Under the pieces are notes generated by a model, which saw only the letters and a program-made list of their open reading frames with translations, made no database searches and had not been told where the DNA came from. DNA of 64,000 nt from the NCBI RefSeq assembly GCF_002407205.1, contig NZ_CP023548.1, positions 1 to 64,000 on the forward strand. The letters are read 5' to 3'. A program made the translations under genes and the position numbers. Source of the DNA: Rhodobacter sp. CZR27 (GTDB taxonomy: Bacteria > Pseudomonadota > Alphaproteobacteria > Rhodobacterales > Rhodobacteraceae). Positions 30,275 to 37,283 of this stretch are shown here, piece after piece (position 1 is the stretch's first letter; the number at the start of each line of letters is the position of its first letter).

Positions 30275-31140
30275 CCGCGGGGCTCATGCTGGGACTTGCG
30301 CTGTGCAGCAGCGCGAGCGCGCCGCCCGTCGGAGGGACCGACTGCTTCGTCTGGCGCGAGGATGATGTCCTGTTCGGCGGGCTCTCGGCGATCGAGATGA
30401 GCGCGGACGGCCGCGAGATCACCGTCCTGTCGGATCGTGGCGCCTGGACGCGCGGCCACGTGCAGCGGGACGCTGCCGGGCGGATCACCGGCATCGAGGT
30501 GCCGCCGTTGCGCCCGCTGCTCGCCCGAGGGACCGCGCCACTTGCTCGCGCACGCAGTGACAGCGAGGGGCTGGCCATTGCGCCGGATGGCACCGCCTAT
30601 GTGTCTTTCGAGGGGGCGGCGCGCGTGCTGCGCTACCGCGACCTGACGGGATCGGCGGTGAACCTTCGGGTGCATCGCGACTTTGCGCTGATGCAGGGCA
30701 ACGCGGCGCTGGAGGCCCTGGCCATCGACCGCGACGGCAACCTCTACACCCTGCCCGAGCGCTCGGGCAGCGCGACACGGCCCTTCCCTGTCTATCGCTT
30801 CCGCGAGGGGCGCTGGGACCAGCCCTTCGCCATTCCCCGCCGCGGAGCCTATCTTGCCGTGGGTGCCGACTTCGGCCCGGACGGCCGGCTCTACCTGCTG
30901 GAGCGGCGGTTCCGTGGCCTGCTGGGCTTCGGAAGCCGCGTGCGCCGCTTCGAGCTGGGCCCGGCGGGCATCCTGTCGGAGGAGACGGTCTTCGAATCCC
31001 CCTCCGGGGTCTACGACAACCTCGAAGGGCTGGCGGTCTGGCAGGAGGCCGGCGGCGGCATCGTGATCAGCATGGTCTCGGACGACAATTTCCTGTTCGT
31101 GCAGCGCACGGAAATCGTCGAACACCGACTCGCGCATTGA
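30247..31140 (+). CDS. Esterase-like activity of phytase family protein (exported)
   Basis: A 297-aa exported protein. Residues 1-26 form a signal peptide; LALC resembles a lipobox but the -1 residue is Leu, so signal peptidase I cleavage at SASA is likelier. The remainder is a beta-propeller-like phytase-esterase domain (PF13449 type), with FGGLSAIEMSADGREITVLS near the start and GVYDNLEGLAVW near the end. The enzymatic activity is not established for this branch. The ATG at 30247 overlaps mepA by 28 nt with no good ribosome site, so coupled translation is likely. Confidence 0.75.
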   Translation: MPRSPRLALTAGLMLGLALCSSASAPPVGGTDCFVWREDDVLFGGLSAIEMSADGREITVLSDRGAWTRGHVQRDAAGRITGIEVPPLRPLLARGTAPLARARSDSEGLAIAPDGTAYVSFEGAARVLRYRDLTGSAVNLRVHRDFALMQGNAALEALAIDRDGNLYTLPERSGSATRPFPVYRFREGRWDQPFAIPRRGAYLAVGADFGPDGRLYLLERRFRGLLGFGSRVRRFELGPAGILSEETVFESPSGVYDNLEGLAVWQEAGGGIVISMVSDDNFLFVQRTEIVEHRLAH

Positions 31141-31165
31141 CAGGACCCGGTCCCCGGCGCTAGGC
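31137..31165 (+). promoter_or_regulatory. Candidate promoter of the queuosine-precursor transporter gene
   Basis: A perfect TTGACA (31137-31142) overlaps the stop codon of the upstream gene, with CTAGGC (31160-31165) 17 bp later. The start ATG is about 55 bp further on. Confidence 0.42.
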
Positions 31166-31222
31166 CGCGCTGTCCCCGCAGGGGGGCCAAGTCTCCGCGA
31201 CCTTGTCAAAACGGAAAAAGTC

Positions 31223-31849
31223 ATGACCCGCAGCCTGATCCCCGCCATCCTGGCGATGGCCGCCATCGTGGTGGCCTCGAACATCCTCGTGCAGTTCCTG
31301 TTCGGCCAGTGGCTGACGTGGGGTGCCTTCACCTATCCACTCGCCTTCCTCGTGACGGACCTCACCAACCGCCTGCAGGGCGCCGCTGCCGCGCGGCGCG
31401 TGGTGCTGGCGGGCTTCGCGACCGGCATTCTCTGCTCGCTGATCGGCACGCAGATCATGGGCGAGTTCGGCCCGCTCGTGACCCTGCGCATCGCGCTCGC
31501 CTCGGGGCTCGCCTTCCTCGTGGCGCAGATGCTGGATGTGACGGTCTTCGACCGGATGCGCCATAGCCGCCGCTGGTGGCGCGCGCCGCTGATCTCGACG
31601 CTGGTGGGGTCAAGCCTCGATACGGCGATCTTCTTCGGCGTCGCCTTCTCCGCCAGCCTCGTCTGGCTGGAACGGGGCAATGACGTGGCTTGGGCGAACG
31701 GGATTCTGCCGCTTCTGGGCATGGGTCCGGAGGCACCGCTCTGGGTTTCGCTGGCGGTCGCGGACTGGTCCGTCAAACTTCTGCTCGCTTTGGTGGCACT
31801 TCTGCCTTTTCGCATCATTGTGAGGCGGATGACCGCAGACGTTGCGTAA
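31223..31849 (+). CDS. yhhQ: Queuosine precursor transporter (YhhQ/VUT family)
   Basis: A 208-aa membrane protein with about six hydrophobic segments and the family core AFTYPLAFLVTDLTNRLQG near residues 35-53. In E. coli YhhQ imports the queuosine precursors preQ0/preQ1 used in tRNA modification. ATG 31223 is chosen as the first Met of the hydrophobic domain. I looked for a preQ1 riboswitch in the 82-nt leader and found none I could support. A separate candidate promoter lies before it. Confidence 0.88.
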   Translation: MTRSLIPAILAMAAIVVASNILVQFLFGQWLTWGAFTYPLAFLVTDLTNRLQGAAAARRVVLAGFATGILCSLIGTQIMGEFGPLVTLRIALASGLAFLVAQMLDVTVFDRMRHSRRWWRAPLISTLVGSSLDTAIFFGVAFSASLVWLERGNDVAWANGILPLLGMGPEAPLWVSLAVADWSVKLLLALVALLPFRIIVRRMTADVA

Positions 31850-31856
31850 TCATCAT

Positions 31857-31884
31857 TTGACAAACACCAGATCTGTGCCACCTT
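31857..31884 (+). promoter_or_regulatory. Candidate promoter of the leader ORF before arfB
   Basis: A perfect TTGACA (31857-31862) with CACCTT (31879-31884) 16 bp later. The -10 element is a weak match. It would start RNA near 31891, about 14 nt before the extended Shine-Dalgarno sequence. Confidence 0.4.
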
Positions 31885-31904
31885 TCCCCTATCGGCAACC
31901 ATTT

Positions 31905-31919
31905 GAAAGGAGGTGATCC
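31905..31919 (+). promoter_or_regulatory. Fifteen-nt Shine-Dalgarno complementary to the 16S rRNA tail
   Basis: GAAAGGAGGTGATCC matches, base for base, the complement of the bacterial 16S rRNA 3' tail GGATCACCTCCTTTC. A GTG codon follows at optimal spacing (7 nt after AGGAGG). Most genes in this window have 4-6 matching bases here. Bases 31907-31915 can also pair with CATCTCCTT at 32029-32037 further down the same RNA (9 bp with one G-U). Confidence 0.75.
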
Positions 31920-31920
31920 A

Positions 31921-31977
31921 GTGTCTAGAGTGATATTGGAGAGAAGTGTCGGGACAGCTTCCGGGGGTGTTTTCTGA
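31921..31977 (+). CDS. Short leader ORF, 18 codons, unknown
   Basis: Starting from GTG 31921 the peptide is MSRVILERSVGTASGGVF, ending at TGA 31975-31977. I do not recognise it. The reason to call it a gene is the setting: a TTGACA box 60 bp upstream, a 15-nt perfect Shine-Dalgarno at ideal spacing, an internal hairpin (GAAGTGT 31943-31949 with ACA-CTTC 31954-31961, one G bulged), a second small hairpin over the stop codon (GAGGG 31976-31980 with CCCTC 31985-31989), and a strong terminator at 32046-32075. It may be a regulatory leader for arfB, a small protein, or the coding part of a dual-function small RNA. Confidence 0.5.
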   Translation: MSRVILERSVGTASGGVF

Positions 31978-32045
31978 GGGCAGCCCCTCTTAAAACAGAC
32001 CGGATGTTGGGCTAGCTCCTAACTGGCTCATCTCCTTGGATCTCG

Positions 32046-32075
32046 GAAAGGGTCGCCACCCGTGGCGACCCTTTC
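32046..32075 (+). terminator. Strong intrinsic terminator immediately before arfB
   Basis: GAAAGGGTCGCCA (32046-32058) pairs perfectly with TGGCGACCCTTTC (32063-32075) around the loop CCCG, a 13-bp stem ending in CTTTCTCC. It closes the leader transcript that starts near 31891 and stands 20 bp before the arfB ATG, so arfB would be reached only by read-through or by an unseen promoter. Confidence 0.75.
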
Positions 32076-32095
32076 TCCATTCCGAACGGCCGTTC

Positions 32096-32521
32096 ATGTT
32101 GCGCATCACCGATACGATCACCCTCGCCGACTGGGAACTGACCGAGAGCTTCTCGCGCTCCTCCGGTCCCGGCGGGCAGAACGTCAACAAGGTCGAGACC
32201 GCGGTGGAGCTGCGGTTCGAGGCCGAGCGTTCGCCGCATCTGTCCCCGGCCGTGAAGGCGCGGCTGAAGCGGCTGGCCGGGCGGCGCTGGACGCAGGAGG
32301 GCGCCATCGTGATCCGCGCCGAGGAAACCCGCAGCCAGATCCGCAACCGCGAGCTGGCCCGCGAGCGTCTGGCCGAGCTGATCCGCGAGGCGCTGGTCGC
32401 GCCGAAGCGCCGGATCGCGACCAAGCCCACGCTGGGCAGCCAGCGCCGCCGGCTGGCCGCCAAGGCGATCCGCGGCGAGGTGAAGGCCGCCCGCAGCCGC
32501 GTCAGCGACGACGAGGCCTAG
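32096..32521 (+). CDS. arfB: Alternative ribosome-rescue factor ArfB (peptidyl-tRNA hydrolase)
   Basis: A 141-aa GGQ-domain protein that enters stalled ribosomes and releases the nascent chain. The catalytic GGQ is at residues 26-28 in SSGPGGQNVNKVET, and the C-terminal tail is basic (RRRLAAKAIRGEVKAARSRV), as needed to sit in the mRNA channel. I start it at ATG 32096. No Shine-Dalgarno precedes it; instead a perfect 12-bp palindrome, GAACGGCCGTTC, abuts the ATG at 32084-32095. A TTG extension to 32036 would run through the terminator hairpin and is unlikely. The stop overlaps the pncB stop on the other strand by 3 bp or so. Confidence 0.92.
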   Translation: MLRITDTITLADWELTESFSRSSGPGGQNVNKVETAVELRFEAERSPHLSPAVKARLKRLAGRRWTQEGAIVIRAEETRSQIRNRELARERLAELIREALVAPKRRIATKPTLGSQRRRLAAKAIRGEVKAARSRVSDDEA

Positions 32522-33810
32522 ACCCGGACCTCGTAGGCCACCTGCTCGCCCACGCCGAAGACGCGCTTGTAGCGCTCGATCTCGTCGGCCGGGCCCATCG
32601 CCTTCAGCGGGTTGTCCGACAGCTTGACCGTCGGCCGCCCGTTGGCCGAGACCGCCTTGCACACGAGGCTGAACGGCGCCAGCGCATCGTCCTGCACCAG
32701 ACCGCGGAAGTCGTTGGTCAGCATGGTGCCCCAGCCGAAGCTGATCTTCACCCGGCCAAAGAACTGGCGGTGCAGCTCCTCGATCTTCTCGACATCCAGC
32801 GCGTCCGAGAAGATCACCAGCTTCTTCTTCGGATCCTCGCCACGCTCGCGCCACCAGCGGATCGCGATCTCGGCTCCGACGGCCGGATCGCCCGAATCGA
32901 TGCGGATCCCGGTCCAGGTCGAGAGCCAGTCCGGCGCGCGCTTCAGGAAGCCTTCCGTGCCGTAGGTATCCGGCAGGATGATCCGCAGGTTGCCGTCATG
33001 CTCCTCGTGCCAGTCGGCCAGCACCTGATAGGGTGCGCGCGCCAGTTCCTCATCCGTCTCGGCCAGCGCCGAATACACCATCGGCAGTTCGTGGGCATTG
33101 GTGCCGATCGCCTCGACCTCGCGCCGCATGGCGATCAGGCAGTTCGAGGTGCCGGTGAAGGCGTCGCCCAACCCCTCGCTCATGGCCTGCACGCACCAGT
33201 CCTGCCACAGGAACGAATGCCGCCGCCGCGTGCCGAAATCGGCGATCTTCAGCCGCTCGATCCGGCGAAGGCGCTCGATCTTCTCCCACAGCTTGGTCAT
33301 CGCGCGGGCATAGAGCACCTGAAGCTCGAACCGGCCCAGATTGCCCAGCACGGCGCGGGAGCGCATCTCCATCAGCACCGCGAGCGCCGGGATCTCCCAC
33401 AGCATGACCTCGGGCCACTTGCCCTCGAAGGTCAGTTCATACTGCCCGTCGCGCTTTTCCAGATGATAGGGCGGCATCTGCAGCCCCTCGAACCACTCCA
33501 TGAAGTCGGGGCGGAACATCTGGCGCTTGCCGTAGAAGGTGTTGCCGCGCAGGAAGGTGCTCTCGCCGCGGCTGAGGCGCAGCGTGCGGATGTGGTCGAG
33601 CTGTTCGCGCAGCTCGCCCTCGTCGATCAGGTCGGCAAGGCGCACGCGCGAGGTGCGGTTGATCAGGCTGAAGCGGACAATGGTGTCCGGCTTGTTGCGG
33701 AACACCGACTGGCACATCAGAAGCTTGTAGAAGTCGGTGTCGATCAGCGAGCGGATGATCGGGTCGATCTTCCATTTGTGATTGTAGACGCGGGTGGCGA
33801 TGTCCACCAT
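32518..33810 (-). CDS. pncB: Nicotinate phosphoribosyltransferase
   Basis: PncB joins nicotinate to PRPP to form nicotinate mononucleotide in NAD salvage. The 430-aa protein shows the family start SLIDTDFYKLLM, the autophosphorylated-His region TNAHELPMVYSAL, and the phosphate-binding IRIDSGDPAVGA and FGWGTMLTNDF. It is the second gene of an operon with pncA, whose stop lies one base before the pncB start codon. pncA supplies its substrate. The gene converges on arfB, and the two stop codons overlap. Confidence 0.96.
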   Translation of the reverse strand: MVDIATRVYNHKWKIDPIIRSLIDTDFYKLLMCQSVFRNKPDTIVRFSLINRTSRVRLADLIDEGELREQLDHIRTLRLSRGESTFLRGNTFYGKRQMFRPDFMEWFEGLQMPPYHLEKRDGQYELTFEGKWPEVMLWEIPALAVLMEMRSRAVLGNLGRFELQVLYARAMTKLWEKIERLRRIERLKIADFGTRRRHSFLWQDWCVQAMSEGLGDAFTGTSNCLIAMRREVEAIGTNAHELPMVYSALAETDEELARAPYQVLADWHEEHDGNLRIILPDTYGTEGFLKRAPDWLSTWTGIRIDSGDPAVGAEIAIRWWRERGEDPKKKLVIFSDALDVEKIEELHRQFFGRVKISFGWGTMLTNDFRGLVQDDALAPFSLVCKAVSANGRPTVKLSDNPLKAMGPADEIERYKRVFGVGEQVAYEVRV

Positions 33811-33811
33811 C

Positions 33812-34417
33812 TCAGGCCTCCAGCCTTACGCCGGCGTCCAGCATCTGCGCCCGCATCGCGGCGAGCGAGCCGTTCAGGTCGATGGCGGCGCAGGCGCCTT
33901 CCAGCACCGTCACGCCGAAGCCCAGCCGCGCCGCGTCCAGCGCGGAATAGGCCACGCAGAAGTCGGTCGCCAGCCCCACGAGCGTCAGCGCCTCGATCCC
34001 GCGGCTGCGCAGGTAGCCTTCGAGCCCCGTGGGCGTGCGGCGGTCGTTCTCGAAGAAGGCGGAATAGCTGTCGATCTCGCGGCGGAACCCCTTGCGGATG
34101 ATCAGGTCGGCCGCATCCGTGTCGAGGTCGGGGTGGAAGCCGGCGCCGGCACTTCCCTGCACGCAGTGGGTGGGCCACAGCACCTGCGGGCCATAGGGCA
34201 TTTCGGTCAGGCTGAACGGCTCGGCGCCATGGCTGGCGGCAAAGGAGAGATGGCTCGCGGGGTGCCAGTCCTGCGTGAACACGCGGGCGGAGAATTCGGA
34301 GAGAAGCGCGTTGATGCGCGGTACGATCGCGTCCCCTCCTGCGACGGCAAGCGCGCCACCGGGGCAGAAGTCGTTCTGCACGTCGATGACGATCAGGGCT
34401 TCGGTCTTCGGCCGCAT
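33812..34417 (-). CDS. pncA: Nicotinamidase
   Basis: PncA hydrolyses nicotinamide to nicotinate and ammonia. The 201-aa protein has the catalytic triad D12, K109 and C154 (VGLATDFCVAYS) and the metal ligands D50, H52 and H56 in QDWHPASH. The ATG at 34417 has GAAGGAGG six bases upstream; a TTG start at 34435 would consume that ribosome site. pncB follows directly, making a two-gene NAD-salvage operon with a candidate promoter at 34449-34477. Confidence 0.95.
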   Translation of the reverse strand: MRPKTEALIVIDVQNDFCPGGALAVAGGDAIVPRINALLSEFSARVFTQDWHPASHLSFAASHGAEPFSLTEMPYGPQVLWPTHCVQGSAGAGFHPDLDTDAADLIIRKGFRREIDSYSAFFENDRRTPTGLEGYLRSRGIEALTLVGLATDFCVAYSALDAARLGFGVTVLEGACAAIDLNGSLAAMRAQMLDAGVRLEA

Positions 34418-34448
34418 CTCCGCCTCCTTCGGCAAGGTCAGGAGTCAC

Positions 34449-34477
34449 GGGGTAAGGAGTGCGCTGCAGGAGGTCAA
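34449..34477 (-). promoter_or_regulatory. Candidate pncA-pncB promoter
   Basis: On the minus strand TTGACC (34477-34472) and TACCCC (34454-34449) are spaced by 17 bp, about 35 bp before the pncA start. Confidence 0.35.
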
Positions 34478-34551
34478 TGTTGCGCGTCGCCCGCCTGGCT
34501 TGACGCCGAAGCCGTGTCCGCGCCACAACAGGCGGGCCGGGACGCCGTTGC

Positions 34552-34656
34552 CCCGACACCTTTGCCGCCGGCGTGCTGTTCCTGGCCGCGCCCGCCGGGC
34601 GGATCATCGCCGGCCAGACCCTTCTGATCGAAGGCGGCGTGGTGGGGACGGGATGA
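34552..34656 (+). pseudogene. C-terminal stub of a short-chain dehydrogenase/reductase
   Basis: The frame from about 34552 to the TGA at 34654-34656 reads PDTFAAGVLFLAAPAGRIIA then GQTLLIEGGVVGTG-stop. This is the standard C-terminal end of a classical SDR enzyme (the family ends with xxxITGQxLxVDGG). No Rossmann start, Ser-Tyr-Lys motif or start codon is found upstream; the region 34436-34551 looks unrelated. The stub's stop overlaps the dgoK start (ATGA), the way an operon partner would. I infer that an upstream SDR gene was deleted and only about 34 codons remain. Confidence 0.7.
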
Positions 34657-35570
34657 AGCCTGACTGGATTGCGGTGGACTGGGGCACGACGCAGCTGCGC
34701 GCCTGGGCGATGGGACCCGAGGGTCCGCTGGCCGAGGCTGCCTCGGCCGACGGAACGGCGCAGCTTGCGCCCGACGAGTTCGAGCCGGCGCTGCTCCGCC
34801 TGCTGGACCCCTGGCTTCACGGCCGCGCGTCGGTGCCGGTCGTGGCCTGCGGCATGATCAACACGGAGGGCGGGGCCGAGGCGCGCTTGCGCAGCCTGCC
34901 CTGCGCGCCGGTCGATCCTGCCGCACTGGTGGCGGTGCCGATTGCGGACCCCCGCCTATCGGTCCGCGTCGTTCCCGGCCTCGGCCAGTCCGACCCCGCC
35001 GACGTGATGCATGGCGAGGAAACCCGGATCGCCGGCGCGCTCGCAGCGCTCGGGCGGTTCGACGGGGTGATCTGCCTGCCTGGCCCCAATTCGAAATGGG
35101 CGCAGGTTTCGGCGGGCGAGGTGGTCAGCTTCCGGACCTTCATGACCGGAGAGTTGTTCGCGCTGCTGTCGCAGCAGTCGGTGCTGCGGCCCGGTCTTGC
35201 CGGCGAGGGCTGGGACGAGGCCGCCTTCCTTGCCTCGGTGTCCGACGGGATCGCCCATCCGCAGAAGCTTTCCACGAAGCTCTTCGGGTTGCGCGCCGAG
35301 GCGATCCTGCGCGACCTGCCCGCGGCCACGGCACGGGCGCGGCTGTCGGGGCTGCTCATCGGGCTGGAACTGGCCGGCGCGCGGCCCTACTGGCTGGGCC
35401 AGCCGGTGGTCCTGGTGGGAGACGGGGCGCCCTGTGCCTCCTACGCCGCCGCGCTTGACGCGCAGGGCCATGCGCCGCGCAGGCTGTCGGGTGCGGCCTG
35501 TGCGCTGGCGGGCCTTGCCGCGGCGCGAGGTCAGGTCCGGATCGCGGCATCCGCCGGCACCGCGAGATAG
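34653..35570 (+). CDS. dgoK: 2-dehydro-3-deoxygalactonokinase
   Basis: A 305-aa sugar-acid kinase of the DgoK family, which phosphorylates 2-keto-3-deoxygalactonate in the De Ley-Doudoroff galactose pathway. The start MKPDWIAVDWGTTQLRAW is the phosphate-1 loop of the ASKHA fold. Also seen are CLPGPNSKWAQV with FMTGELFALLSQQSVL. The aldolase partner dgoA is not next to it. The gene follows a dehydrogenase stub and overlaps the frameshifted alpha-glucosidase by 40 nt at the 3' end, so this looks like a decaying sugar-use locus. Whether the kinase is still active cannot be judged; its own frame is intact. Confidence 0.87.
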   Translation: MKPDWIAVDWGTTQLRAWAMGPEGPLAEAASADGTAQLAPDEFEPALLRLLDPWLHGRASVPVVACGMINTEGGAEARLRSLPCAPVDPAALVAVPIADPRLSVRVVPGLGQSDPADVMHGEETRIAGALAALGRFDGVICLPGPNSKWAQVSAGEVVSFRTFMTGELFALLSQQSVLRPGLAGEGWDEAAFLASVSDGIAHPQKLSTKLFGLRAEAILRDLPAATARARLSGLLIGLELAGARPYWLGQPVVLVGDGAPCASYAAALDAQGHAPRRLSGAACALAGLAAARGQVRIAASAGTAR

Positions 35571-37143
35571 GCAAAACCGTTCGGGCCGAGCGTCAGCCGC
35601 TCGCCCACCAGCCAGGCGGCCTGCGAGGGGCTGGCGAGGTCCTGCGCCCCGCTCACCCCGACCTCGACCGAGCCGGGGCCAAGGTTGAACACGCAGGCCA
35701 GCGCCCGGTCCTGCCAGGTGCGCAGGAACCCCAGCGCCGGCTCGGGCAGGTCGAAGAACCGGCTGCGGCCCCGGATCAGCGCAGGCTCGGCGCGGCGGAA
35801 GCCGAGCAACGCGCGGTAGGTCTCCAGCACCGAGCCGGGAACGCCCTTCTGCGCCGCCACGTTCCGCGCCAGTTGCGGCGGCTTCACCGGCAGCCACGGC
35901 CGGCCCACGGTGAAGCCACCCTGTGGCCCGCCGTCCCAGACCATCGGCGTGCGGCAGCCGTCCCGGCCCTTGTCCTCGGGCCAGAACCGCAGGCCCTGCG
36001 GATCGGTCAGTTCGCCGTAAAGCAGGTCGTCTGCGTCTGCCCCAGCTCCTCGCCCTGATAGAGGCAGACGGAGCCCTCGAAGCTCAGCAGCATCGCCGCT
36101 GCCAGCCGCGCCAGATCGTCAGGCGCGCCGTGGCCTGCCCAGCGGGTGACATGGCGCACCACGTCGTGGTTCGAGAACGCCCAACAGGGCCAGCCGTGCG
36201 GGGCGATCGCGAAGAATGTCTCGATCCGGCTGCGGAAATGGCCGGCGGTGAAGACCGGCGACAGCATCTCGAAGGTATAGGCCATGTGCAGCCGGTCCTT
36301 GCCGCTGGTGTAGTCCGCCATCAGCGCCATGGCGCGAATGCCCTCGGCCACCTCTCCCACCATCGCCCGGTCCGGATAGCCGTCCAGCAGTCGCCGCATC
36401 CTGAGCAGGAAACCCAAGGTCTCGCCCTGGGACTTCGAGAAGGCGTGGTCCTGCATGTCATAGGGGTTGATCGCCGGAAGCGGTCCGTTCAGCGGGCTTG
36501 GCGGGTTCGACCGCAACTGCGCGTCGTGGAAATAGAAGTTCACCGTGTCGAGGCGGAAACCGTCCACGCCGCGGTCCAGCCAGAAGCGCATCTGCTCCAG
36601 AAGCCAGTCCTGCACCGCCGGGTTGTGGAAGTTGAAGTCCGGCTGCGTGGCCAGGAAGTTGTGCAGGTAATACTGCCGCCGCCGCGTCTCCCATTCCCAT
36701 GCCGGTCCGCCGAAGATCGACAGCCAGTTGTTCGGCGGGCTGCCGTCCGGCTTCGGATCGGCCCAGACATACCAGTCCGCCTTCGGATTGTCGCGACTGC
36801 CGCGGCTTTCCCGGAAGAACGGATGGTCCGAGGAGGAATGGCTCAGCACCTGGTCGATCATGACCTTCAGGCCAAGGTCATGCGCCCGCGCGACGAGGGC
36901 GTCGAAGTCGGTCATCGTGCCGAACAGCGGGTCGATCGCGGTATAGTCCGCCACGTCATAGCCCATGTCGCGCATCGGCGAGGGGAAGATCGGCGACAGC
37001 CAGATCGCATCCGCGCCAAGCCAGGCCACATGATCGAGCCGGGCGAGGATGCCCTTCAGGTCGCCGATCCCGTCGCCGTCCGAGTCCTGAAACGAGCGGG
37101 GATAGATCTGATAGGTCACCGAGCCGCGCCACCAGTCCGCCAT
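35531..37143 (-). pseudogene. Alpha-glucosidase, GH13 family, frameshifted
   Basis: A GH13 enzyme broken into two frames. The first part, 37143 to 36007, starts MADWWRGSVTYQIYPRSFQD and holds the catalytic motifs DGFRLDTVNF (nucleophile), VGEVAEG (acid/base) and FSNHD. The frame is lost just after LYQGEELGQT and ends in an unrelated tail. The correct continuation (DLLYGELTDPQGLRFWP, then DKGRDGCRTPMVWDGG) is in another frame down to 35531. A one-base loss (or two-base gain) near 36029-36041 in the repeat CAGACGCAGACG explains it. The intact product would be about 537 aa. It stands alone, without agl transporter genes. A sequencing error is possible. Confidence 0.85.
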
Positions 37144-37283
37144 GATCCCACCCTCCCTGCCGGGTCAGGCTAACCGGGCCCGGCCCGTTCCCCATCACGA
37201 TTCGTCAAAGGGATCATCAGGAAATACCGATTGACCGGGCGCCGGGGGCGACGCACCCTGCGCCGCCGCCATCGGAGCCTGCC

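Noticed and set aside
31141-31222. A preQ1 riboswitch before the queuosine-precursor transporter
   Set aside because: A riboswitch would fit, but I find neither the preQ1-I loop and A-rich tail nor the preQ1-II pattern. Only a short GC hairpin is present.
32036-32095. N-terminal TTG extension of arfB
   Set aside because: It would translate the terminator hairpin and lacks a ribosome site; ArfB proteins begin near ATG 32096.
34436-34551. More of the lost SDR gene between pncA and the stub
   Set aside because: I translated all three frames; none shows SDR motifs. Part of the region is the pncA promoter.
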